Below are positions 26,101 to 41,100 of a stretch of 64,000 nt of DNA, in pieces; position 1 is the stretch's first letter, and every line of letters starts with the position of its first letter. The translations under genes and the position numbers were made by a program. The notes beneath the pieces are model-generated. The model searched no databases and was not told the DNA's origin. It was given only the letters and a program-made list of their open reading frames with translations. Source of the stretch: Nectonema munidae (lineage: Eukaryota > Nematomorpha > Nectonematoida > Nectonematidae); NCBI GenBank assembly GCA_030549495.1, contig JAUIRK010000043.1:434001-498000 (forward strand), written 5' to 3'.

Positions 26101-29100
26101 TTTATAACAAGCTAAAACTTACACAAAATGTTTTAAAACAGTACGAAACTTACTTTGGGCATTTTACAAGATGACGTCACGGAGGCCTTTTTAAAGAAGA
26201 TTTTTTTATATTTTAGACTTAAAATATTATAAATTAAAAATTTAGACCGATTTTTTGAGTTCGAATATTTCATTTTTAATTTGTATTGTTTGCTGTAATA
26301 TGTTTGTAACAATTGATGTATAAACTTGATAATATTTTTCAATTAAAAGATTTTGGAAGACTATAGATAAGAATTAAATAACACAGTTACAAATTTAAAA
26401 TTTTCGCACCTTTTTGATGCATTTGCTGGGATTCTAAATTTGTTAAAAAATTATGTATTTGTATGTTATATATAATAAAAGTCTCGAATATATTAAGATC
26501 ATTGTGCTTGAATAATCAAGCCTACAGAGAATGGAGAGGATTCACAGAGACATTATTATTCTTAAGGATGCAAGTAAAATAATATCGAAATGTGTTCTAA
26601 TCGAGCGTAGGTGGTGAGTAGGTGCACGTCACAATGCGTTTTTTTGTGGTGCTATAGATAGCAAATACCGACAATATTTTTGTCGATTAATTTTCAAGAT
26701 TTCCTTTGGAAGCTAACCTCATTAATGAAATTTTTATCTCTAATTTTATTAATCTTGATCTCTACAAAAATATGTGTTTTCTTTTTATTAATGATCCTGT
26801 TAATGTTTTGAATAAAGTTCTTCTTCTTCTTCTTAATTTTGAAGAAAATTTTGTATTAAAAGTAAATTCCGCTAAATATTTGGTCAAATTGTATGCATTA
26901 GAAATAAAAAATCACATGTATATAGAACTTATTGATCCTTTGATTTTAAAAATAAAAGTATTTTATTTAGAACGTATATATTATATAGCATACATTTGCT
27001 TCACTAACGTGTACCAGTAGTAGGGTTGGGTCCGATTTATGATTCTGATTGTGATTCTCTGAATTTTTTAATTACAACTTTGATTCTGGTTCTGATTTGA
27101 TCATTTTTAAAATTTGATTCTGGTTCTCAAAATTCAATTTTAATTCTGATTCTGATTTATAAAAAAATATTTTCCTGAATAGAGAATATTCTGTAGAAAT
27201 TAGTTCTTAGTTTTTCACGGAACTCTACTCGTTTGCTTGATATATACAGACGAAGCATCCACGCTAAGAGAATTATTTTTCTAAAAAATTGTTAAAAATT
27301 TTTTTTTAAATAAGTTTAAGAGAATTAATAAGACAATCTCAGGTCTGATTTTTATTCTGATTCTGAATTTGGCATTTTTTTTTAAAAATGATTATGATTC
27401 TGATTTCGATTCAAAGAATTTCTGAGAGTATAATTATGATTGTGTTTATTATCAGAATTCACCTCAACTCTAGCCAGTAGTCGAGTACTATAACTTACAA
27501 ATGCCCATCACATTTAGAAGTTTAGACTATCACCACATAGAGTACAACTAAACCTCGTCCAAATACGTCTTATAAAAAACTAAAGCGTTTTTTTTATCAA
27601 AATCACAATTAAGTTCCTGTATAAATAAGAATTGTTTATAGAGCGCTAATTTATGTAAGAATAAAGCTAAACAACATTCCCAGTCAAAGCTGGCGGTAAA
27701 TATGCGATAATTAAATTAAAGTTATCGATAAATTATCGTTAATTTTTTACCCGTTGCAACACCTATGTGACCGAACGTATTAATATTTAATTAATTTTTT
27801 ACATCAATATTGCATTAATTGATTAAAAATAGACCTATTTGTTGAAGATGAAAATTTTTATTTTTACCATAAATTATGAGAAATACAACAAATATACTAA
27901 TTTCATTTCTGACCTCAGGGGCCTCACATAGTAGGAGGAAGGCAAAGCGGGCACATGTCCAGGCGGACACTTTTTGAGCGCAACAAGTATAAAAAATTAG
28001 ATATACGCGTCATGGAACTAACCGAACTAATTAACTTATTAAATCTCTGTGAGCCCAATTGTCTCTGCAACTGTAAAGGACTGATCTCAAGAATTACTGG
28101 GCTCTAAACAAAAGCACTAATAAGTCACCCAAATATCATCTCATATAAGATCTAAATTTTTATAAATCTGCATATTTCTCTCTATATCTATGAGTGCCTG
28201 TCATGTTAGCGTATCTAAATCTCTGACTTTCTTTTCTATGGCAGGGTTTGTTTTATTATTTTACTGCATTTCTTTCGAATGCTTCACAATTTATCAAAGT
28301 TGGAACTATCAAAAATTAAGCACAGATATCTGGTGAAGCAAAATTAAGCTTTTACTGATATCCAAATATTCAATAGGAAGAAAACAAAATTTGAAAAATT
28401 TTTATTTAATTATTATTTAAAGAAATTTTAGGCCTACTCTAATTATGAGCTATATGTAATCTTCCTTTTTGCTCCATAATAAGGCTGCTCTTTCTCTGTT
28501 CAATTCTCTATGGAATTAATTCTTTGGGCCTAATAGCCTGGTATTGAATAGCAGGGTTAACGTAGAAATTAGATCCAAAGTTAGATGAAAGACAAACATT
28601 ATACAGTTTATAAAAACGTTTACTTTGATATGGATTTGATGTCATATCCCTGTTCAATGAATTTTGAGTGGGCACCTACCGCTATTGACAACTCTAAGCG
28701 CTTTTTTTTGGATAATTTAGCGTCTTCTTCAAATTGTCTTCTGATGTTCTGTAAAATATAAAATTTCTTTAGCTTTGACAGTTTAAAAAAACATCTCATC
28801 ACATGCGGAGAATAAAAATTAACCTATTGTACAACAGAAAATTTGTTGTATGGAAGTAGAAATAAGTCTCATGGGATGAAATGTCCGGGAACCAAATTTT
28901 ATACATATGTATTTAATTGCACAAAAATTTAATGTTAAAAAATTTGGTCTCAGAAAACTTAATTTTGGAATGGTCTCAAATTCACATTGAATATTAAAGT
29001 CTGAAATTGTAAACAATTATAATGTTCTCTAAAAGAGTAACAAAAAAACAAATAAAATATATAATTACTTACTTCGATCAAATGAGACATAATATCATAA

Positions 29101-32100
29101 AAATAGTAAAGGATTTTTGGAGAAAAATATAGAAAAACTTTGACTCACAAATTTCTTTCACAGAAAATAAAATATAAAGCGTTCAAACTAACCCCCTCAC
29201 TAATGCACTGGTATAAAACGTCTTTTCATTCCATTTCACTGTCGCTCACAAAATAATTTTTCTATTCAAAAAGCTTAGTCTAAAATAAGTACATGACAAA
29301 ACGAAAGCTTATAAATTACAGAATGAAACAATTTTTTACAAACGTTTTGTTTGTGCTTATTTTTACTGTTTATTAATCAATTTTCTCTCTTGATTCCAAA
29401 AATATAATAATTTTTTTGTATCATCGATCTTTATGGAAATATATCATCTCTCAATCCTTTATATATTTAGAATTGTTATTTGTTTCGCTACTAAAATTTA
29501 CATAGTTTCGCTATGTAAAACACTCCTCCCTTCAATAAAAAATTAATTGTACAAAATTGGCTGAATCATATCCCTTCAAATTTCGTGACTTTTCCTAAAA
29601 TCACTAGCTGCATCTTTTAATATCCTTTTCCTGGTAGTTAAATGATCCTTTCATGTCAAAACTGTCAATTAAGATCAAAAATTTTAGCAAAATTTTGACA
29701 TTATCTGTAGTTAACCTCATAACTTAGGGTCTATATTATATACTACTACCTTGAAAATTTATAATTATATACAGTTTTGAACGTATAACACTTTATATAT
29801 CTAATTTTTCCCCTAATCATAGCTACTATTTAGAAAATGTCAATCAAAATTTGGAAATATATCTAATCTAATATTCCTTCAAATTTTTTATAAAATATAC
29901 GTTTTTATACTAAATCGGTCATGCTGGTTTCATTTCTGTACTCATTTTTTCATTTAGGGTTTGAAAATACCTATAAATAGAGATGTATCAGATGTGAATT
30001 TTTTTACATCGGCGGATGCGGATATTAGATTTGTCAGCCTAGCGGATGCGGATATCCAAAATAAATTTTTATGCGGATGTGGATATAAAATATTTTTAGA
30101 AAATTATTTTTTATATTTTACACTATCTTACTATTTTAATCCCTTTTTTACAATTTTTACTGTTTTTTGATCCACCAATGTAAAAAAATCTAAATCAGAA
30201 TAATTAGAAAATTTTATTTAAAATAATCATTATTAATTACAGGTTAATTTTTTTTAAGAAATAACAGATTTTCTACTTTTTCCCCGAGTATTTTTTCATT
30301 TGTCAGTATAAATAATCGGCCATGCAGGTTTCATTTCTGGACTCATTTTTTACATTTAGGATGGGAAAATACCTATAAGTGTTAATCAAATTTAAGTTTA
30401 CTTCTAAAAATTGTCTCCAAAAAAATTCATTCAAATTTTACAATGAAATATATGTTTTATACCAAATCGATCAAGAAGTCTCAAAATTTCTGTCAATGTC
30501 AATAAAATTTGCAGTTAACTTCTAAAAACTATCTTCAAAAATATTCTCTCTAATTTTATATGAAATATATGTTTTTATACCAAATCAACCATACTAGTTT
30601 TACTTCTGAAATCAGTTTTTGGATTTAGAGGTTTTAAATGTCTGAAAGTGTCAATCAAATCTTCGATTTATTTCTAATATCTACAGAAATATTTTTGAAA
30701 TTTAAATAAAATATCTGTATAATAAAATGGAAGATGCTGGTTTCATTTTTGGACTCAGGTTTTGCATTTATAGTTTTAAAATATCTGAAAGCTTCAATCA
30801 GCTTTGCGGTTTACTTCTAGATACTCTCTTCAAAAATATTTTCAAAAAAATAAAATCTCTTTCAATAAAATATCTGTTTTTATACCAAATCGACTATGCT
30901 TATTTTATTTCTGTACTCCATTTTGACTGACACGGTTAAAAATATCAGGAAGTGGCAATTGAATTAGTGATGTATGCCTAAAAATCAGTTATGTAAAAAT
31001 TTTCAAAAAACGTTATATAGTAAAAATATAGTTTTTTTTGTAGATTTTGGTTTATAATATTTTATTCAATCATCTTGAGTATGAAATATTTATTAAAAAA
31101 AACAAAACCTATAAAATCTTTTGAAGATTAGTATTTGAGAAAGAAGCAACCTGAAAACTAATTGAAAAAGAACATGTGATCAAAAGAAATAATTAAAAAA
31201 AAATGTATCTTGACTAAATAGAAGATCTACCATGTTCTAATGAACTAGGAAGTGGTGTAATGATCTAATATTAAGATATTAAGATATATTATCCCTATTA
31301 AGGACGATAAATCCAAATATATTTGCTACAATTGTAAGACATATTCTAACCTTACCTGTGAACATTCTGCTATGGATTATAACTGCCCACACGTTATGAA
31401 AGAACTGAATCGCGTTAAAAATCTAACCCTGGATCATGAGTAAGTCTTCCGATTTTTCAGAAATTCACGCTAATTTTGATATCGATTCTTCAAACTCGGT
31501 TATCAAAAGTTCGTATGTCTTTGATTTTAATTCTAAACCGCTCTCCTTTTTCAACTTTAACCTATTAAGTTTAAATGTACAATCGTTAAAAAGTAAGTTT
31601 TATGAATTGGACTGTTTTATTGATGCAATGAATAAGTGCATAGGGTCACATGTAGTGGCTATTGCCTTACAGGAAACTTGGTGTAAAGATAGACAGACTA
31701 ACTATCCTTTAGAAAATTATAGGTTCTTTAACATGCCTAGTGATATATCTTTACATGGGGGATTAGCTTTTTATGTAGAGCAAAGTTGTGCATTCTCTCT
31801 TTATGACACTAAAGTTGTGCCAAATGTATTTGAGTATTGTTGTATACTTCTGAAAATAAACAAAAATGAAAGAGTCCTGGTTCACAATTTTTATAGGCTT
31901 CCTTCTACTAAACAAAGCGACATTGAATGCTTTTTTGAATTATTTTCTAACCTTCTTTCCAAGATAAACAACGACTATATCAATATTCTCTGCGGTGATT
32001 TCAATATAAACCTTTTCTAATTAGAATATAGCATTACTGTAAATTTTTTTTATAATCTCATTCTATCCAGTTTTTTGAAGCCTGTTATTACATTACCTAC

Positions 32101-35100
32101 TAGGCCTCATTCGAATACACTTATTGACAACATTTTCATCAATCAAAGCTACAATGAGTTTTTCGCTTTGAATTGCCATTCTTTTTTTTCAGATCACATT
32201 CCCCTTTTAGTATCGATTAATTTGGGAAAAAATTTAAGTAAATCGGTGTTGAAGAAGACTTTTTTTGATGAAAAGCTTTTCATCAGAGTTGCTTCTGAAG
32301 CCATAAATTCTTTGAAAACCTCTGAGTCATTTGATAACCCTGATAAACCTTTTTCATCTTTAACACACATTATTAAGTCGTCTGTTGAAGCGTCAACTAG
32401 AATAGATCATAAGATAATTAACAGATACAAAATTAGAATGAAACCTTGGATTTCCTTTGAAGTTATCAATCTCATCAAAGCAAGAGATACTATGTTTAAA
32501 AAAATGAAGATATACAAATGCAGTGAGAGAAGTTTACAATTACGATGTACTAGCAAATATATTTCTTTGAGAAATTTAATTAAGTACAAAGTTCGTCTCC
32601 TAAAAGAATCATACTATGGTAATCTTTTTACTAAACATAGTTCAATTCAGGAGACTTGGTCAATAGTCAATAAAACACTGAAAAACCCTCAAACTAGAAG
32701 TATTTCTTTGAGAGAAGGAGATACGCTCATAGATAACGACTATTTAGTTGCTGAAAAGCTTAATGCTTATTTCTCTCGTGCTTGCTCGAATGTTCCAAAC
32801 AATTTTACACATGAATCTTCTTATGCCTATGATGATGGCTCTTTTCTTTCATTAATGTTGATAGCGTAGGTGTTTTGAATGAAATAAACAAAATAAAAAG
32901 CAGTCATTCATGTGATATATATGGCATATCGACTTATCATATTAAGCTAATTGGTACGGCTGTCTCTGAGTTTTTAGCTATGGCTATCAACTCGGCTTTT
33001 AGACATTGCATATTCCCTTCTATTCTCAAAACACATAAAGTAATCCCTCTCTGGAAAAAAGAAGATCGGAGAGATGTAGATAACTACCGACCTATTTCGT
33101 TGGTGCCTGCACTTTCCAAAGTTTTTGAAAGAGTTATTCTCACTCAGCTTGAAGGTCATATATTGCAAAATAAACTTGTTCATAAGCATCAATTCGGTTT
33201 CAGGAAGGACTATTCAACAGAAATTTTGCACTCTTTCCTCATTGAAGAACTCGTTTCCTCTTTAGAAAAAAAAGAAGACATGGTCCTTCTTTTTTTGATA
33301 TGAGTAAGGCCTTTGATTCAGTCAACCACTCACTGTTGATCCAAAAACTTTCTAAGTCTAGGATCAGTAAAAACTCTCTTTCACTCCTCTGTTCATATCT
33401 TTCTGCTCGCAAACAGTGTGTATCGGTGAATAATTCTCTTTCGTCTTTCACTCCTATCAGATCAGGTGTACCACAGGGCTCTGTTTTATCTCCCCTATTG
33501 TTTAGTCTCTATGTAAATGATATTTTTGATGTATCAAGTATATTTTCCTTTGTTCTCTATGCTGATGACTTCTGTGGCTATTTCCCACTTTCCTGTATTA
33601 AAAAAGATAATTGTATCAATATTAACATGTTTTTATATAATCTAAACCTATTTTATGCTTGGTGCACGAATAATGATTTGAAAATTAACTATGTAAAATC
33701 TAAAGCAATGGTTGTATCCATGAAAGACAGTGTAAATGAAGATTTTCTATCCAAAGCACGTTTCAACATAGTAAATAAGTTTAATCTACTTGGGCTTGTG
33801 CTTGACAATAAGCTAAGCTTTTCCCATCATGTTAATATGGTTTCAAATAAATTGAGCCAAGTTATTGGAGTTTTTCATCGCACAAAACATATCTTTCCTA
33901 CGAATATCAAGCTCCTTCTTTACAAAACTCTGTTCTTGCCACATATTCAGTATAGCCTCATAAACTGGTACCCAAGCGGTAAAAATCGTATTGAGATTTT
34001 ACAAAAGCGTGCTCTCAGAAATGTTTTCAATCTCAAATACAACTCACACACAGAACCTGTCTTCAAAATTCACTATCTACTCAAACTGAATGATCTCTTC
34101 AATCTTAAAGTTGCTTGCTTTTTGCATAAAAACATCAATAACAGACCACATGGACTCTTCAACAAATTTCTACAATATAATGATAATATAAAGCACGAAA
34201 CCCGAAAAGCACACGATCCTTTGCCTGTGTTTTTCCGACTCTCAATTTCTACTGTGTCAGTCAGATACAAAACAAATTTACTTCACAAACAATTTCCTTT
34301 TCTCTTTCAAGACCCCAGTTTATCTGTGAAAACCTTCAAAAAAATTTGGAAAAATTTTTTCATTTCTTCCTATAGCCATTATACCTATTGTGACAGAAAC
34401 TGCTATGTCTGCTCTACTTCCTAATTTTATTATTTGACTCTACAACAATATTCCACTTTGTTTCCGTGAGCAATGCTTTGAACTCGTGTCCTCGATGCTT
34501 CATTTTTCTACCCTATCCTTGAAAGTCTGTGTTGAATCCTAACTGCGGCCTCCTCCTGGCTTTTGGATCTTCACAAAATTACCTACATTATTTTCATACT
34601 GTTTCGATAATTTGGTTCAGTTGTTTTTGTCATACTTTTCTTATGCGTAAACTTTCGTTTGTAAATAAATATCATATTAATTTTAATATTAAGTGCTTCA
34701 AAAAAGATTTTGACTGTGAAAAAGAAATTTTTCTTTTACAAATGAAAAATATTTAAATCTATAGCTTATCATCTAGGATTACAATTATCATTTAACTAAG
34801 ATGGGTAGGATATCTGAAAATTTAGAATACGTCAGATTTATCAAAAATGGCACATAAGGCAATATGTGAGAATTTAGTCACTATCAAGATATTTTTTAAT
34901 TTAAATTAAATTTTTCCATCCTTTTCCTTTTGCGTGAAAGAGAGAATCTATATGAAGAAGGTGGAAAACTTTTTGTAATTGAACAATGAACAACATGAAT
35001 GATTCATCAGAAAAAACACTTTGAATTGAGATTGGTTGACAAATATTCAGGCCTGATAATAAAATACACTATACTGATAAAAAAAACCCTAAGATCATCA

Positions 35101-38100
35101 AGAAGATTTTTAATCAGAATGCTTTGAGAGAGGAAAAAAACTGTTCAAAATAAATTATTAAAAAAGTTTTTTCAAACACACATTGAAGAAAATAAATTTC
35201 TAATGAAAAAAGAGTTACTAAGAAAGGATCATCATAGAATGAATAGTAAAATGACATACTGCATAAAGTATAGAAGATATGACGCAGAGACTACAAGTCG
35301 AAAACAAATTTGTAGCCAAAAAGATGGAGGTCCTATCGAGATACATAATTTACTAACAAATGAAATATTTTGAGTGAATTAAACATCTAAAGTCGGTTTA
35401 TTAAATAAATTAAGATTAAATACTGCAAGTAGAATTTATTTTAAAGTTTATATATTTGACATTGATATACAGGTTTAATGAATTTTTTTGACAGGTTTTA
35501 TTGATTTCATAAAAATAAACATTACCATTAAATTCTACATACATGAAATGTATAAAAAACATTTTATAAAATAAAAATTATAATTTTGAAGTGGGCAGTC
35601 ATATTTAAATGATTTTTTGTCAGGTTTGACTGATTTTTATAATAAAAAAGGAATATCACAAGTAAACACAGCGTACTTGAAAATGGGTATATGTGTGTAA
35701 ATACTTTATATAATTATTCGGATGAAATATTTTTTTTAGATAAATCAAATTTTTAACAAGGTTGATTGATTTTCATAAAAAATAAATATCACCACTGAAT
35801 TTAGCTTGCTTGAAAATGGGTATATATGTTTAAAAAATTTTTATATAATTACTTAGATAAAATTTTCTTTTTGAGATGAGCTGTCATATATAAATCAATT
35901 TTTTGACAGGTTTGATTGATTTTGATAAAAAAAATGGACATCACCAGTGAATTCAGCATAGTTGAAATATATATGTAACATTAAAAATATTTATAAAAAC
36001 TTATTAATATCTGAAAAAAATAGAGAGGGAGGCACTTTAACCCCCCCCCCCCCCCTCCCCAGCACTTGGGTTGACAAATTTAGCCACGCACTAATAGGGT
36101 TAAACTAAGGTTCGTAAAAGAGTTTGTGAAAATGTGTAAAATCAAGAGTGCCATATCTGTTGGACCCCAAATTAACACAATACTCAAGTCTGAAAAACTG
36201 GAAATGGTGATGAAAAGGTGAAAAATAAGATTGGTGAGCATTTTATGATGTATATTTTGGATTCCTAAGAAATCACAACGATCCTAATTGCAAACAACGT
36301 GTAAGCAAAGTTTATTGAAAATTTCAAGAAACTGGATTTTTGTATGTCCTTAAATGTTTATTTATTACACTTCCTCCTTCCCTGAAAACTTGGGTGATGT
36401 CAGTGAGGGGCATGGCGGGAGATTTTATCACGACAACACAACTATGAAAAGAAGATATCAAGGACGATGGGATACTGCTATGATACGAGATTAAATATGG
36501 TCCTTAATCAGAAAAGATAAAAACATTCACCCTGAAAAATCTCGATAGTAAAAGTACTTCTAATGAGAAAGAATGGTCAAAGCAATTATAGTGCAAACGT
36601 TTTTTGTTTCTTTTTGTTCAAACTAATATTCTACTTTCAAATACCTTTCAATATTTGAAAACGTATTAAATGTTGTGTAGAATATGAAATAAAGAATAAA
36701 TAAAAACTAATGGTGTTACTTGAAAACGAATGTAATTTTTGAATTATGTGAAAAAATTATATGCATCAACATCAAAAATACAGATAAACCACATATGTTT
36801 TACATTGTATTATAGATAGAAGATCATATCTTGAGAAATATTTATGTGTGCATGCATATTCAAAGAAAAAAGCCAATATATCATCTCAAAGACACGCTAA
36901 AGTGTTTTAATGAGAGAATATGTCCAAACCTTGACTTGAATACTTAGTTTATTGCAATGGAAAGAATGGAAATACCCTGAGAAGTGTAACAAAGTTGCTT
37001 TTATCAGTAATACTTCCGCCTCTTTCTGCCACACCCGGATATTCCCAGTCTAAGTCCACACCGTCTAGATTTCGATGTCTCAGGTAGGAAGCTAGTTTTT
37101 TGGAAAAATTTGTCAGCTGTCTCTCTCCACTGGCAGCCAGTTTGCTGAATATCGTTTGATCAAAAGTCCAACCTCCGATCGCTAGAATGATCTTTAGCTT
37201 GAAATTCACTTTCTTCAGGTCGACCAATTTTTGCAAAGTTTCTTAATCATTAAAAAAGAGAATACTTGAAAAGCAAAAAGTGAACGTTTTCATCTATCAT
37301 TTCTTGACTGACTTTTTGAAAGATATAAGAGCACTTTTATCACCTGCATATGGCAGTAACCTCGTATAACCATTAGCTTCCTATAACTAATTAAGTAAGT
37401 TGTGCTTAAAAAGTGTAAAGTTATGCTAAAATGGTATGAATGCAAAACTTGGTTTTACTTACATTGTCTGAATTTACCTTAAAGTTTTATTTCTTCTTTT
37501 TACAAGCTCTTTGAATATCTAATGTCTTGGCTCTGTAAATGTGTTACAATTGATAAAAAGATTCGTAATTATACTGATGAAGTTAGCAATAAAGTTGATG
37601 TCTGTAATGAAAAAGTTATTGATATTTTGAATGATATTACATCTATTAAATGAAGTTTGACTCAGACTACAAGTATTGTTACTAATCTTAAAACATACGT
37701 TGAAGCTTTAAACTATATTAAAAGAACTTATGAAGGTTGATGAAGAATATCATACTCATATCCTCAAAAAGTTGAAATTTATTCTCAAAAACATTCCTGT
37801 TAAACACTTCAAACAGCCTAAAATTTCCTGACAAAAAAACTGTGGTAACAGCAAAGATCTATTAGTTAAAGAAAATTTTAAAGTAAACCCCAGATTAAAA
37901 TATATCCTAAATTAAGTATAACTGAGTATAATGTGCAAGATATTGAAATTATTCCTTCTATACAACCTGACATTGAACGAATTGTTGATGACTGAGGTAT
38001 TTTTAAAGTTTTTTTTGTAAAAGCATGCAAAAAAACAAAAATTTGTAGTTTTTACTGTTTGTAGCAAAATCTATAATATTAAAAATTTTCAAATTTTTAT

Positions 38101-41100
38101 TGATAACTTATACTAATTCTGTATCATCCCATCCAGTTTCAATTATATTTGTATTTAAGAGACTTGATCAAGGAAACATGATTACAAAATAGAGGTTTTT
38201 CATATACTTGTGAATTTTGCGAGTGTATCAATTCTTTCAAATTGTTTTAAACTCAATATTCATTATTTTTATACAATAGCATCTAATAATCCTGATGATA
38301 TTGACTCATTCTTGCATGATTTTTACATTCTGATTAGTAATTTTTCTAATACTTCACAAAAATTATTGGTAGGTGTTTATAACTACAATTTACTTAAAAG
38401 TTTTTCGAATATGCATGTTTCTTCTTTTTAAATATTTTTTCTTTCAGCTTATTCCATTACAACGATAAATTCTGCTACTAGGCCATCTTCAAGTACGCTC
38501 TTAGAAAGTTTGTTCAGTGTATCATATATGATACATAAAAAATTTTATCTTCGTCTGTTTTTTCAAATGGTTTTGTATATGAATCTTTTGCTTTTTAATA
38601 AATATCATCTGATTTTTCTGATCACGAAAGGGTTAATTAAGATAAAATGGCAAAGGAGAACTTAGTTGTCAAATTTAATGAAAAAAGTTTTCTAATACTT
38701 TTTCAAAAGTTAATCTTTTGAAGTTTTTTCTTGTGATTATCCTGAAGTAATAGCTGAAAGCACAAATAAAAAATTGATTATGATCAAGCAAGCATTTAAG
38801 ACTAATCAGTATATACACAGAATAAATCAATATAAATTTCATAAGTACTAACTAAAATACTGACTTTAATAATATATAGAGACAAATTATATAAAAAATT
38901 AAATTCAAATTTATATGTTAAAATAAGATATAAGATAAAGTACACTATTAGCAAAGGTAAAATAGCATATTATGGAAAATATGTTGGTTCAAGTGTATCT
39001 GATAATAAATTGACTTGGAAATAATAAATTCTTTAAAAAAATTAATTTCTTCACTTACAATAGAAGAAAAGGAAGTAACAGACTCATTTCAAATAGCCCA
39101 AATCTTTAATAAATATTTTAATTATTATCCTCAACGTAACTTGGATAGTAATGATGTTTTAAACTATTTATCCAATCATGATTCATTGGTTGAATTTTAC
39201 CAAGTAAGTCTAATGATGTACTCATTGTAATTGATAACTTAAAAAAGTAAAGGTGAGGACTTATACTTTTTAACCCCTTCCGATATTAAACTTGTTAGAA
39301 ACGTCTTAGGAACACCCCTTATGCAATTATTCAATATATTATGCATAGAGCTTGGAGTATTTCCTAAAGTTTTTTCCAAAGTGGTTCCAATTTAAAAAAA
39401 AGTTGATACTTCTAATGTAGGTAATACAGACCACACACTTTCTAAATTATTTGAAATAATATACAACCAGATCAACCACTAATTAAATTATAATTCATTA
39501 TTTTATCCTGGACATTCTATAAAAATATATCATTCTTTTTCAATGGTAAAGTTATAAATGCCCTTGAACATGAAGAGAAGGTTTTAATTTTTTTATTGAT
39601 CTTAAAAAAGTTTTGACTCCATTCCTTATGAGTTACCTTTCGAGAAATTTAAACTTTATGGTTTTTCAAATTTAGCTCTCAATTTTCTTCATTTCTATTT
39701 GTATGAAAGTTATCAAACAGTATTTTTAAATAATTTCTTATTACTTTCAATAAAAACCAAAAATGTAGTTCCCCAATGTTCTCTGCTTGGAATATTCTTG
39801 TTTTTCATCAATTAAGGGCGAATTCATGCTGTTTGCGGAATATATTTCTTTTAAAAGGTGCTGTCCTCGACAAGGAAATGATTTTATCCACTTTCAATGG
39901 AATCAAATGTTGGTTTAATTAAAAAAAATTTCCCTATCAATAACAATCACAAAATCACAATTTATTGATTTTTCAAATTCAAAACAATAAAATGATTTTT
40001 CTGAACTACTTACCAAAATAGGAAAATCTTTAGTCAGAAAGTTTAATCTAGGTATTATCATCAGTGAAAAACTTAAATGGAATGATCATATCCTTTATTT
40101 GTGCAATAAATTTTCGTATGCTATAGTAGTTTTAAAACATTGCAGAAAATTTCTCTCTTTCCAACGTTTAATACTTCTTTATAAATCTCTTTTTCTCTCA
40201 CATTTAAGCTACAGTGTTGAAAATTGGTGTCATTCTTCCACTACAAATTAATTATTGCCTTTTCAGAAAAAAACACTCAGACTAATATTTTTTAAATGTT
40301 ACATTGCAGAAACATCTCCTCTATTGTATCAAATTTCTTCTTTATAAAAGTCTCAGATATATATAATCTAAAGCTTGTAATCGATAAATTAATCCCGTAT
40401 AATTTTCAAACAAAGATTCTCACTCAGATTCATAGAAAATATGATTATCCCCATCATATAAACTTTCATAATTCAAATTAAAATTTTTTCGCACAAATTT
40501 GAATTCAATCAAACTTTTTATGAATTTGTACATGATTAATTTTTATCTGATTATAACTTAGTACATTCAATTACCAATTGTCACTCATGTAATAAATAGA
40601 AATATATATATTTTTTTAATTTACATATAAAGACTACAAAATTTACATATCTTTAAACATCTGTTATTTTTGAGTTAAATTTTGTAACAAACATCTATAA
40701 ATAAAACTATTTGCGCAAAGCTTAAGTTTACGTACAACAACTGTTTCAACATTTTATTTTTGTTTTGGATCTCTGTTATAAAAATTTTTTTTGACTTGTA
40801 ATAATAATATTTATATGATTCTTTTATCACTTTAGAAATTATAATGCACGTGTGAAATGTTAATAAATTAATTAGAATTTAGTAATGTCAATATGTTTAA
40901 TTAATTATCGACGTATATATGTATTAACTTTGAAATAAACATTTTATGAAAAAAGGGGGAACTAACATCAAATTCAATTAATTTTATACTCAATTGGTAA
41001 ATGAGGATAAAAAATTAAGACGAAATAAATTAAAGAATTAAGTTTTAGGATACCTACTATAAAAGCAACTGTATCGAACGACCGTAAATTTAAGTCTGCA

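Larger units (their letters stand above)
29500..36099 (-). mobile_element. Composite TTAA element, copy 2 (holds a LINE)
   Basis: The right end CACTAATAGGG followed by TTAA (36100-36103) mirrors the left end of the copy at 43489-47878. The left part (about 29508-29640) matches the reverse complement of that copy's right end, with shared landmarks TTGTACAAAATTGGCT, TTTCGTGACTTTTCC and CTAGCTGCATCTTTT. Its outermost left terminus is too worn to place. Inside, left to right: a ~150-bp tandem array (type B), a 3.4-kb LINE, a region of unknown content, another tandem array (type A) and a 15-bp poly-C tract. It lies in chitinase intron 3, inverted relative to copy 1. Confidence 0.7.

Noticed and set aside
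26706-27020. 104-codon open frame on the plus strand
   Set aside because: Leu/Asn/Lys/Ile-rich with no family signature; runs up to the edge of a MITE.
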